From Daphnia pulex (taxonomy: Eukaryota > Arthropoda > Branchiopoda > Diplostraca > Daphniidae): a stretch of 64,000 nt of DNA. The position numbers and the translations under genes were made by a program. This document shows positions 1-9,004 of the stretch, piece after piece; the first letter of the stretch is position 1; every line of letters begins with the position of its first letter. Under the pieces are notes generated by a model. That model searched no databases, was not told the DNA's origin, and saw nothing but the letters and a program-made list of their open reading frames with translations. The stretch spans positions 2,113,001-2,177,000 of the forward strand of contig NC_060022.1 in NCBI RefSeq assembly GCF_021134715.1, written 5' to 3'.

Positions 1-1443
1 AAAACGAAAGGAAAAACACAAAAAAAGATCATACTTTGATCGTGTTTCCGCAGCTTTTCTTGAATGACATCACAATATCCAGAACTTTAAGGTGATTGGA
101 CTTTTCAGTGAAACGGTTGTGTATCGCGGTTTCTTTTAGTAATAAAATCATCCAGTCGATGACCACCAAAGCGCGAGGTGTCGTGTTGTGCTCCGTCTCT
201 ACCCTCTCCAAAATGCATCTCTCTTTCTCTCGAATGATACCTGATGAGTTAAATTAATGTTAAATAAAATAAATCACTGGAAACTCCAATATCAGCATTA
301 CCAGCCACCTGAAGAGAAATCATGTCAGGGAATAACTAAAATTCAGGAAAAATGAAGAAACAATTAAAACGTAAAAATTAATGAGATATAGAAATTAATT
401 CTAATAAAACCAAAAATTAACGAACCGCTCTTAGAGGTTTACAAACAACGCGGAAAGTGAGTATCCAGGCCAGTACCGTCCAGCGTGCAAATTGCTCAAC
501 AATGATCGGACCCTTCACAATCACACGATGTCATTTGCTTTTATAGAGATCGCACAGTAAATCGTATATTTAAGAAATTACCTCAGGCAAATTTGTTTTG
601 AGTGACATGATGAAAAATGTTATGACTTTCGCCGTTCCCTGATTTAAATTTTTTTTATTAAATTTTTTTTTTTTTTTTTTTTTTTCCATATTACCGGAAC
701 CATTGTTTGCATAGTAAAGAGACGTTGGAGAGCCGTCGTTGTAAAGAAGGACAACATAATCATGAGGTTAATGGAATTGGAATTCCGCAGACAGTATTTT
801 GCCAATGCCACGAAGGCTCTGCAAATGGGAGAATCAAAAGTAAAACCATCATGACTTGTGAATGTGCATACCTAGCCCGATTATTGATTACGCATTAACT
901 GATTTAAATAAGACCATGGCCGTTACAAGCCACAGTACACAATTCGCTATGGTTACACTCAATAGATTTACGCCCAAGGACTTGGGTATTTTTTTTTCTC
1001 CAAGAAAAACCTTTTGGTGGTGCTATTTCGTGCGAACAAAGACTGATGGTCATCGATCTAACGTTGGCCCTGAGCGTAAATTCTAACTGAAAAATGACAA
1101 ATTTGCAATTCAATGTAAAACTTACTTTTTTCCGTCGTCGTCGAGCACATATTTGTGTAAAATGGTGAGCAGGTAATACAGAGCGTAATAAACCAACAAG
1201 TCTTTCCATATTGTCTTGTAGATGCTTCCCTTCCAGCTGCAATTAAATAAGAAATCGTTATCAAGCGCAATCTAAAATATCAACTGCCGCTACATAAAAT
1301 CTGATTCATTCATTCATGTTGGCGATTGTTTACCGTAAAAGTATGCGAATGGATTCACCGAAACGGTTAGCGTCGGGTGAAGTTTGATTAAAGGCAAGCA
1401 CCGATGGAACTTGGCTCACTTGGCGAACGACTTTACCGTGCAT
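1..1443 (-). CDS. Bestrophin-like channel A (3' part beyond window)
   Basis: Divergent bestrophin-family protein, the family of calcium-activated chloride channels of the plasma membrane. Exons, 5' to 3' on the minus strand: 1443-1334, 1236-1126, 818-695, 638-582, 512-426, 335-302, 240-35. The remaining exons lie off the left edge. Exon 2 encodes RWKGSIYKTIWK, the start of the first helix; the next exons give the FEALAKYC-like block (here FVALAKYC), then NLMIMLSFFTTTA and the EQFARW segment. All joins keep frame and every exon length in the window fits paralog B, so it appears intact as far as seen. The start at 1443 is the first ATG in frame with conserved VPSVLAFNQTSPDANRFGES. Odd point: an extra 56-base intron (694-639) splits what is one exon in B and C. 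The exon-4 donor (GTTCGT) is weak. The closest paralog here is B. Confidence 0.85.
639..694 (-). other. Paralog-specific intron in bestrophin A
   Basis: A 56-base segment with a GTAATA donor and an ATCAG acceptor interrupts the exon that encodes the second-helix region. It falls exactly between the Pro and Gly codons of the VPGTAK stretch. Its interior is mostly a run of A on the coding strand, with no clear polypyrimidine tract. The length is not a multiple of three, so the frame survives only if it is spliced out. B, C and D have no intron at this position. Confidence 0.8.
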
Positions 1444-1539
1444 CGTGCACAATAATTTCCGATTCAATCACACGAGCCAATGTTGAAACAATCAAAAACT
1501 ATCCACGACAACTTCACCGCGATACCAGCCGTTTTCCAG

Positions 1540-1700
1540 CGCCCAGCCGTTCTTCACGGATTCTTGGTTACTACTAGACGGATTGTTTCTCTCAAATATG
1601 GCCGGGTCCCATCACGTGTGTCGAGTTCCAGAAGATCGCCCAAACTACGTATAAAAATAAAAATTACGGAATTCGCCCGTTGGCTTCCGTTGGCCTTGCT
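1540..1700 (-). promoter_or_regulatory. Conserved upstream block of bestrophin A
   Basis: This block lies about 100-250 bases upstream of the A start codon and can be aligned by eye with 11210-11355 upstream of B. The clearest core is TCACGTGTGT-GAGTT--AGAAGA in A against TCACGCGTGT-GAGTT--AGAAGA in B (spacing and one or two bases differ). It contains a CACGTG E-box-like palindrome at 1613-1618. It may be promoter or 5' untranslated sequence carried along by gene duplication; function is inferred only from retention. Confidence 0.35.
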
Positions 1701-2719
1701 CAGAAAAAAAAAAAAAAGGAATAACATTATTCTGATGCGGTGGCCGAAGAACAGCAGCAAAATAGAGAAAGAAGACAACTAAATTATACTCTGAAAACTT
1801 GCTGGACTTGTTTTTTTGAAGAGTCCGAAGTACTTTCATGCTTTTGTTCAACTTTATAGAGACCGGTGAATATACATACTTAATGCAATGCCCCAAGCCC
1901 ACAAGACTCGACGATCTAGGAAGTATTTATCAAGGACAATGAACTCCCAATTTCTCCAGGTGGGATGTTACAGAACGCATCTTCGTAACTGTATTTGCGG
2001 ATTGCGGTTTTCCGCTCTATTCTACTGAATGAACAGTAACCCAAGTGCCAACATACTACAGACATGCAATACTATGCAAATGTGCTTTGAATGAAAGTAC
2101 CAACGGTCAAGTGTCCCCTGAGTGCTGTCTGTAGTCAGGAATCTCCTTCAGGGCTTTGTTCCCTGCGACTAATTAGCTCATTCTTGTCGCATGTCCCTAT
2201 GTTCCGTTGTCGTGAGGAATGAGTTCTTGGCATTAAATGTATGAAATCGATAACGCGCTGTTAAAACTGGACTTTTCCACTCTATACCTGCGGAGTTGCG
2301 ATTCTTTTGAAAGTCACCAATCGACGATTACGCATACATATCTCAGGGGCTATGACGACATTGTACGATGGCTGGGGTCAGGGTGTTTTTTCAAATGCAA
2401 GCCTCCGGTTGTTTGTTGAGTTGAACAAGGTTCGATTGACGTCGATTCAGGAATAAATCTGACCACTGACGAATTCCATGAACGAATTATTGCCCATAGA
2501 TGTTAGAACACTCTAGATGGAAGAGTAGAAAGTAAGTACGTTATACTTTTTGGGACATTGTTATGGAGTAAGGAAACTGTAAGAAGCTATACTTAGCGTT
2601 GGTTGGTATCATCTGCAGAGATCCTTCAAGAAGTTCTATATTATCTAACGACATAAAATCCAAAATTCAAATTTCAAGTAGTAAAGAAAAATCTATTCAA
2701 ATTCGTATGCCAAGATTCA
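1701..2719. other. Intergenic, no gene seen
   Basis: Stretch between bestrophin A and the first acetyltransferase gene. Only short unconvincing ORFs are present. Around 2335-2380 it resembles 7690-7735, marking the outer left limit at which I can still recognise the acetyltransferase segmental duplication. Confidence 0.5.
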
Positions 2720-3770
2720 GTTTTTTTTTCCCGCTTTGGATTCCTGGGTTTATTTTCGAGTCCTTTTATGGTCAGGTTAAGATATGGTCGTCATGGCCAC
2801 TATCTAGCAGCAGCGAAAGAAATCTCAACAATCACCTTTAGTCACTTACAACAAGCGAACAAGTGTAGCCTTACGTTATCTACTTCCCAGGTTCCTAAGC
2901 TAAAAGGTCGACATTTATTCTCGCGCGTGATTTTCTAATATTTTAATTTTTTAATCGAAAGCTTTGTGTTTCCCCATTTAAATGACAGTGCCAATATGAA
3001 TTCGTTTCCAAGGAATTTTGCTGTAGAGGACGGGCGAGCGTTCACAATTGATTTGGCCCGATTGGACGACTTTGCGGAAGTGGTTGAATTTAGGAAACAA
3101 CACTTTAACTCAATCTCACCTGCATGTTACTTGGTCAACGGTGGAAAAATCGATATAGATAAACGTGTCCGTGAAAGTACGCACAAAAATTTGTCCAGCT
3201 GCGAGAAAAATCCGGTATCGTTGACCATGCGCGATTCGACTGGCCGGCTGGTGGCTATTGCACTAAACAAATTAATAGAAAAATCCGAGGCCAATGATCA
3301 TTCAGCTCAACCACCACCTCAAGAAAAGCCACTACTGATTGTGTCACTAATTGACGACCTCGAACGAGGCATTGATCTGTTTGCGACTTACAACACCAAG
3401 ACAATTTTTGAACTTTGGATTATGTCAGTCGACAAAACGTATGGCCAACTGGGCCTAGCAACAGCGTTAGCGACTCTGTCACTCGACTTGGCTAAGGCCA
3501 ACAACGCCGGAGCTGTCAAATGTTCGGCGGTGAGTCAATACAGTGCCAAAGCTGCTTCTAAAAACGGCCTGGAGACGATGCGGACCATTGATTACGCAAC
3601 TTACGAATTCAACGGTGATAAACCTCTGGCCAATCTGACCGACCTGCTGGACGAGCATCCCGTCGCACGTTTTATGGCACGTCGCATATAGAATAGTTTC
3701 GCACTCGCCGTGATGAATCTCTAATTGTGTCGCGCCAGCTTAAATAAGAAATACAAAATCCATTCCAAAA
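2720..3770 (+). repeat. Segmental duplication, copy 1 (acetyltransferase)
   Basis: This block, with its upstream untranslated exon, intron and coding exon, is duplicated in the same orientation at about 7795-8870. Similarity is moderate from 2720 to 3214 but close to complete from 3215 to 3708: I count about five substitutions in roughly 494 bases by eye. It falls off right after the stop codon. Confidence 0.85.
2996..3691 (+). CDS. GNAT acetyltransferase-like protein, copy 1
   Basis: Predicted 231-residue cytosolic protein resembling arthropod arylalkylamine/dopamine-type N-acetyltransferases of the GNAT fold, which transfer acetyl from acetyl-CoA to amines. The family-like block is LWIMSVDKTYGQLGLATAL followed by a YSAKAASKNGLE stretch, around residues 135-185, matching the usual beta4-alpha3 acetyl-CoA loop and later helix. 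The normal Arg/Gln of the R/QxxGxG/A loop is Gly here (YGQLGLA), so substrate and activity are uncertain. I start at 2996, not at the in-frame ATG 2966, because a splice acceptor (TGACAG) ends at 2987 and the paralog shares MNSFPRNF. An upstream untranslated exon homologous to that of copy 2 probably ends near 2890, but its donor is altered (CAG|GTTCCT). Single-exon coding region. Substrate unknown. Confidence 0.7.
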   Translation: MNSFPRNFAVEDGRAFTIDLARLDDFAEVVEFRKQHFNSISPACYLVNGGKIDIDKRVRESTHKNLSSCEKNPVSLTMRDSTGRLVAIALNKLIEKSEANDHSAQPPPQEKPLLIVSLIDDLERGIDLFATYNTKTIFELWIMSVDKTYGQLGLATALATLSLDLAKANNAGAVKCSAVSQYSAKAASKNGLETMRTIDYATYEFNGDKPLANLTDLLDEHPVARFMARRI

Positions 3771-4980
3771 GTTCCAACACCTCATTGACTCACTTCTGTT
3801 GTTTGAACTTGGGATTCGATTACCATTACCCGCATTTACCATCATGTCACTATATAATCAACACCACCAGAGTAGAATTTTTAGCTAAATTTGTCCTACC
3901 TTAGAGCCCGGGAAATACGGCCAGGCCTCCACAAGTGCTCCATCCGTTGAAGAATTGAATTTGAATCCCACCAGGCAGGATAGGAAAAAGGGGGTCCTCG
4001 TGAATACCCCCAGACTCAAATGGGTGTACACGAGGAAATTTAAAGAAAGGGTGGAGAAGAATCCGTAACTCGACAGACACGATAGTTTCTTCCATCAAAC
4101 GGGATGCTGTTTATCTAAAGAAAAAAAAAAAAATGTGTTACGTTAAACAATTAGAAGGAAACATTTAAAATGAGACAATAGTTACACCATAATAAACAGG
4201 AGAATATAAGGTTCCCATGTAATGCGCTGAATTCATGCAAGTCATGCATCATAATTTTAAAGCAGGTCCCAGGAATAAAAGTAACGAAAGTCATTACTCA
4301 AGCTATGATAGCGAGATTGTTGCTGGTGACAGGTTGACACCTGCACAAGCAAAACTTGCATGTTGTGTTGTTAAGATGGCTAGTTAAGGCCTCAAATCTG
4401 CACAAAGAAGGTAGTGTGAACAAACTGCCATGGATTAACGGGGCACATATCATTAATGTAAACCAGAAACTAGATTACCCAAATTAAAAGCAGGTTTCTC
4501 TTCTATTTCAGCTCCCATAAATCGATTATAATTATATTCTTAGTTTAATGTATTACCTGGTAAACAGCATGGAGTGTGTATGAAGCGATTCCATAAAGAT
4601 ACGCGACCTGAGTTGACAAGACGACCACATTTTCGTAATTTTATTCGTTGTGCTATTCATCATGCTGCCACGTACGTTTCCCAAAAATTGATCGTCCCGT
4701 TTTCTTATTAAACTTAAAGCATGGTATTGTAGGCTTAAGCATGGTTATAATACTAAAGCCTCGATAAAGTTAAACCTCGTCTCTTCGACCATGTTGCTCT
4801 TCTTTCCAAACGAAAGCAGACGACACCAATTCTAATTAGCCAATAGCCTATAGCCATGCTAAGATATCGATAGAAATCAGTTATCAGTAATCGACATTCT
4901 GGCTTTTAATCAAAACTATTTTACTTGTTATAAATTTGTAATAAAATTAATTGAGAAAACAAATTGAATTTGGATTGAAT
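3771..4980. other. Intergenic, no gene seen
   Basis: AT-rich sequence between acetyltransferase copy 1 and the 3' end of the low-complexity gene. A 65-codon minus-strand ORF at 3901-4098 has no recognisable motif and no splice context, so I do not call it. Confidence 0.5.
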
Positions 4981-4985
4981 TCTAT

Positions 4986-4991
4986 TTTATT
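4986..4991 (-). terminator. Candidate poly(A) signal of the Lys/Pro-rich gene
   Basis: AATAAA on the minus strand, about 150 bases past the TAA/TAG-free end of the frame at 5138 and beyond the 11-base minisatellite. It is the first canonical signal downstream of the gene. Confidence 0.4.
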
Positions 4992-5063
4992 GAATTGAGA
5001 GAAATTTCATTTTATGACTGACAATCTAGAAAACAGTTAATAAATCAGTCGTTGCTCAAGCAT

Positions 5064-5124
5064 CTCCTCCGTTCCTCCTCCGTTCCTCCTCCGTTCCTCC
5101 TCCGTTCCTCCTCGTTCCTTCCTG
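5064..5124. repeat. 11-bp minisatellite in predicted 3' UTR
   Basis: About five tandem copies of CTCCTCCGTTC, the last ones degenerate. It sits just downstream of the stop codon of the minus-strand low-complexity gene, so it would be transcribed in its 3' untranslated region as a purine-rich repeat. Confidence 0.9.
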
Positions 5125-5137
5125 ATTCCGCCGTCAC

Positions 5138-6856
5138 TTACAGATCCTTTCCTGTACGCTTCTCATGAGACTTTTTCTTATGATGACGATGCTTCTTTTC
5201 AGTCTTAGCAGCCGGTTCTTCGGGAATAGAAATCCGTGTCCTGTCTCGTCTCCCTAAACCGACCACCGATCCAACACCCGACAACACCGATTCAACACCA
5301 TACAACACCGACCTACCGGCAGACAGCGCAGTCGAACTGATTCCCCCCACGGCGCGTCTTAGTAGTCCCGGACGGACGGGTTCCTCGGGCTTTTCGCGTT
5401 TCTCTTCAGAATGTTGCGGTCTAGGCAAATGACTCTCAGAATGACGCCGTTTCTTGTCGCGTCGCCTCCTTACCTTCCGGGTACCAGCAGCAGCTTCCGT
5501 CTCCAACCGAGATTTAACTATCCGAGCGAATGGCGAAATCTCAACAGCCTCTCTTGTTGGATCCAGATCGGCCTCTGGGTTTGGTGCAATCTCATTTTCA
5601 TCCGGTACTGCTGCTTCAATCACAATTTCCTTTGTTATCTTTTTGACATGGTGTGCTTCCGGAATGGACGGCAATTCAACATCCAGGTCAGATTTCTCTG
5701 AGGTGTCGGCTTCTGGTGTTTGGGGATCCTCATCAACGACCTCGTCCTGGACATCCAACTTCTTTTCATCCGGTTTTTCTTCAGCATCGTTTTCTGCGAT
5801 AGATTTCTCATCCGGTTCCTGTTTTTTATGCAAAATCGGATCGACCATCGAGTGCCACATTCGGCTAGCCAATCCGGGATGGTCGGGTAAGTCAGCGTTG
5901 TGGACAACATCTTCTTCTCCGTGTCCAATTTTATTCAGGGAATGAGACGGAGTCATCTCTTTGTGGGCATCCACTTGTTGATGAATTGCCTTTTCAATCA
6001 ACTCAAATTCCTGCAGCTCAGGCTTTTCATCCGCATCCAAATGTTTCATGCTTTTTACATTCCTGACAGGTAGGCGTTTTTGGGGCACTACTGGGATCGA
6101 CGGTTTCTGAGTCGTGGGAGGAGCAGGTTTGGCTCGGAATTGCTTTCTGCTCGTGAAATTGTCAACATTTTTCTTCTTGTCGGGTAAAGGAACTGTTTCA
6201 GGGGATGTTTCACTGTGCGGATGCAAAATTGGGTCGATCATCGAGTGCTACATTCGGTTTACAAGTCCGGGAGCGTTTGCTTTCTTGGCCACTTCAGTCT
6301 TGGTTATCTTGGGAGTCGAGAGAACAGGATTGGCTCTGAAAGGTTTCAAATCTGTCCCGCCCGTCTTCTTAGCGTCAGGTTTATTGGTCATTACAGTCTT
6401 GCTTTTCTTAGGAGTTTGGTAAGGCTTATTGTAGTGGCTGCTGGGAACAGGGTTGGCTTTGAATGGTTTCGGTTTCAAATCTGTCCCGTCAGTCTTTTTA
6501 GCAGCGCTTGTCAATTCAGGTTTCGGGGAAAAAGTCCAATCACGTGGATGGAGCTTTTTGTCCAAATGAGTTGGTAATGGACGAATAGTCTGGGATTTGG
6601 GAATGGCTGCCGTGATTGAGGTCGAGCCAAATCCTTGAAAACGGAATCCAACTTTATTGGGCATTTGTGGGGCCCCATCAGCCATGGTGGAATTAGCTGG
6701 TACTATTTTGATTTTATCCGGATTCAAAGTCGTTGGTTTGGTCGCATTGACTGTTGGTTTTGCCAATTTGACCGGTCTCTTATTGTCGATTTTGGATTTG
6801 ACTAAAGGAAATTCTTTTTTCGTTCCGGGAAGTTTTCGAATTGGTTGAGTATTCAT
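5138..6856 (-). CDS. Lys/Pro/Glu-rich repeat protein, interrupted by in-frame TAG
   Basis: One uninterrupted reading frame of 572 codons except for a single TAG at 6248-6250. Translation from 6856 would give 202 residues before the TAG; the frame then stays open for about 370 more codons. The product is low complexity and I do not recognise a family. Internal repeats are visible: GTDLKPKPFKANPV and GTDLKPFRANPV, and a motif RM-x-HSM(I/V)DPILH that occurs at the TAG (x = stop) and again about 125 codons downstream with x = Trp. The C-terminal part has a Gly/Ser/Val-rich segment (ISSTALSAGRSVLYGVESVL, then SGVGSVVGLG) and ends in His/Lys clusters. A TATA box at 6942-6947 and an Inr-like site at 6920 place the promoter close to the start. 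It could be a recent pseudogene, a null allele, a sequencing error, a readthrough gene or an edited transcript. Confidence 0.6.
6248..6250 (-). other. In-frame TAG replacing a repeat Trp codon
   Basis: On the minus strand the sequence reads CGA ATG TAG CAC TCG ATG. The second copy of the same repeat, near 5857, reads CGA ATG TGG CAC TCG ATG. A single G-to-A difference explains the stop. Confidence 0.9.
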
Positions 6857-6916
6857 TCCCGTTTTTTTGAGTTCGTTTTTGAGTTCGTATTCGTAGGTTA
6901 ATACAGAACGTATGAT

Positions 6917-6947
6917 GATTGAGGTAGGTGGAGAGCCCCTACTTATA
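6917..6947 (-). promoter_or_regulatory. TATA box and initiator of the Lys/Pro-rich gene
   Basis: Minus strand TATAAG at 6947-6942, with an initiator-like CTCAATC whose A is at 6920, 27 bases downstream. The start codon follows at 6856, giving a predicted leader of about 64 bases. The spacing fits a TATA-Inr core promoter. Confidence 0.5.
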
Positions 6948-6950
6948 ACC

Positions 6951-7480
6951 TAGCCATCCCAAAATTTCATCAGCAAACCCCTGTCACCACTGATTTTGCC
7001 CCATTTTTTAATTAACTGTTTAACGGAAATTGTTTTAAATAAGATAATATCAATCCTTGCTATTTTAGCAATAATGTTCAATTATAATTTTAATAATTAA
7101 TCAATTCAAACTTATTTTAATTAACAATTAGTTTTCTTATTTTGAAGATGATCAAAAAGTCCTGTCTGGCTGTCTGCTCCTGTCCGATCCTGTCCATTCC
7201 TGTCCATTCCTGTTCATTCCTGTTCGGTCCTGCGTGTCGTCAAGCGCGAATTATGTAATCACATATTTTTTACTTATGAATTAGGACAGCACAAACAATA
7301 ATTGGAATTAATTATTGGAATTAATTTAAGTATTTAACATATGGATAGGATAGATATCAAAAAGGTAAATTTAACTTACAATTTTCACAAGGTTTCTTAA
7401 GTAACTCTTGTCCTTACACTAAAATAGCAAATATTCTCTAATAGGCTAATAGAAATTAAAGGGGTACTCTGAACTCCGCA
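6951..7480. other. AT-rich intergenic stretch
   Basis: Very AT-rich sequence upstream of the low-complexity gene. Apart from the 10-bp minisatellite at 7180-7232, I see no gene. Confidence 0.5.
7180..7232. repeat. 10-bp minisatellite
   Basis: Five tandem copies of a CTGTCCATTC-type unit (two exact, three with one to three changes) followed by a partial copy. Together with the 11-bp array at 5064-5124 it brackets the low-complexity gene. Confidence 0.9.
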
Positions 7481-7706
7481 ATTAAGAAGAAAAAACAAAT
7501 TAATCATCAAAACCATCTAACAGAAATTTGAAAATTGAATTACCATGGCGCCAAAAACTTGTTCCAAATCCTGAGCGTAAAAATTAGCCAATCAAAAAGA
7601 ATCCTTAACAAAAAATAAATTACAAAATAAATAAAAACGTTTTCTGTTAGCTATGACACTCATCCATCAATTTATTTGTCCTAACAATACCTGAAAGTGA
7701 GATTGC
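7478..7706 (-). pseudogene. Bestrophin exon-10 relic
   Basis: About 225 bases closely match bestrophin B exon 10 and both flanking introns (9085-9290). The exon copy at 7603-7544 reads DSF-stop-LANFYAQDLEQVFGAM, where B reads DSYRLASLYAQDLEQVFGAM; a CGA-to-TGA change makes the stop. Splice-like AG and GT remain at its edges. No other bestrophin exon is found next to it, and acetyltransferase copy 2 begins directly to the right. It is best read as the surviving piece of a fifth bestrophin gene, or as a fragment brought in by duplication. Confidence 0.8.
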
Positions 7707-7794
7707 TATGATGACATTATACGATGCCGGCTACGCAAAATTCGAATTTAAAAAAAATTAATTGAACTGATATGTTTGGGTGATTGTTGAATAA

Positions 7795-8870
7795 CTGCCA
7801 ATATTCGCTGTCCGGTTTTTTCCCGCTGTGGATACCTGGAGGTTTTGCGAGTCCTCTTATGGTAACGTTAAGATATAGTCGTCACGGTCACCAGCAGCTG
7901 GCAGCTACCGAATCAGCAGTCAAAGAAATCTCAACAATTACCTTTAGTCACTTACAAACAAGCGAACAAGTGTCGCCTTACTTTATCTACTTCCCAGGTA
8001 AAAGGTTAAAATTTTTTCTCGCACGACGTTCTATTATTTGCGATTATTTGAATAGTTTCATTTAAAGCTTTATGGTTTCCACATTTAAATTACAGTGCCC
8101 ATATGAATTCGTTTCCAAGAAATTTTGTTGCTAAGGACGGTCGAGTGCTCACAATTGATGTGGCTCGATTGGACGAATTGGCGGAAATGGTTGAATTTAG
8201 GAAACATCACTTTAACTCAATCTCACCTGTCTGTTACTTGGTCAACGATAGAAATAACGAAACGAGCGATATAGATAAAAGTGCCCGTCAAAATGCGCAA
8301 AACCATATAATGTTCAGCTGCTTGAAAGATCCGATATCGTTGACCATGCGCGATTCGACTGGCCGGCTGGTGGCTATTGCACTAAACAAATTAATAGAAA
8401 AATCCGAGGCCAATGATCATGCAGCTCAACCACCACCTCAAGAAAAGCCACTACTGATTGTGTCACTAATTGACGACCTCGAACGAGGCATTGATCTGTT
8501 TGCGACTTACAACACCAAGACAATTTTTGAACTTTGGATTATGTCAGTCGACAAAACGTATGGCCAACTGGGCCTAGCAACAGCGTTAGCGACTCTGTCA
8601 CTCGACTTGGCTAAGGCCAACAACGCCGGAGCTGTCAAATGTTCGGCGGTGAGTCAATACAGTGCCAAAGCTGCTGCTAAAAACGGCCTGGAGACGATCG
8701 GGACCATTGATTACGCAACTTACGAATTCAACGGTGAAAAACCTCTGGCCAATCTGACCGACCTGCTGGACGAGCATCCCGTCGCACGTTTTATGGCACG
8801 TCGCATATAGAATTATTGGTGCACTCGTCGCCGTGATGAATCTCAAAAATGTGTCGCGGCAGCTTAGAAA
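7795..8870 (+). repeat. Segmental duplication, copy 2 (acetyltransferase)
   Basis: Same-orientation partner of 2720-3770, covering the probable upstream untranslated exon (ending CCCAG at about 7996, with a good GTAAAA donor), an intron of about 100 bases and the coding exon. Confidence 0.85.
8103..8810 (+). CDS. GNAT acetyltransferase-like protein, copy 2
   Basis: 235-residue paralog of copy 1. It keeps the same GNAT-like block (LWIMSVDKTYGQLGLATAL) and the C-terminal ARFMARRI. The first 80 residues differ at many positions and by a short insertion (NNETS region); the last 157 differ at only about six. The acceptor ATTACAG directly before the start and the upstream exon with a consensus donor make this copy look like the better-preserved transcription unit. 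It ends about 195 bases from the stop of bestrophin B, so the two genes converge tail to tail and their 3' ends may overlap. The role, acetylation of an amine or similar small molecule, is inferred from the fold only; the acetyl-CoA loop is atypical in the same way as in copy 1. Confidence 0.72.
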   Translation: MNSFPRNFVAKDGRVLTIDVARLDELAEMVEFRKHHFNSISPVCYLVNDRNNETSDIDKSARQNAQNHIMFSCLKDPISLTMRDSTGRLVAIALNKLIEKSEANDHAAQPPPQEKPLLIVSLIDDLERGIDLFATYNTKTIFELWIMSVDKTYGQLGLATALATLSLDLAKANNAGAVKCSAVSQYSAKAAAKNGLETIGTIDYATYEFNGEKPLANLTDLLDEHPVARFMARRI

Positions 8871-8961
8871 TACAAAGTTTTTTTTCTTTACTTATCTCAG
8901 CAGTTATTTAAACTTGTGAAACTTAAGTAAGTGCATTAGTTCCGAGTTCACGGAATTGTAT

Positions 8962-8967
8962 TTTATT
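8962..8967 (-). terminator. Candidate poly(A) signal of bestrophin B
   Basis: AATAAA on the minus strand about 40 bases after the stop codon of bestrophin B. It lies inside the convergent gap shared with acetyltransferase copy 2. Confidence 0.45.
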
Positions 8968-9004
8968 TACACGTTCACTCACATTACTACCCAAAGATGT
9001 TGTA

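Noticed and set aside
5411..5945. Plus-strand ORFs of 96 and 163 codons opposite the Lys/Pro-rich gene
   Set aside because: They are antisense shadows of the minus-strand frame, whose repeats and promoter favour the minus strand.
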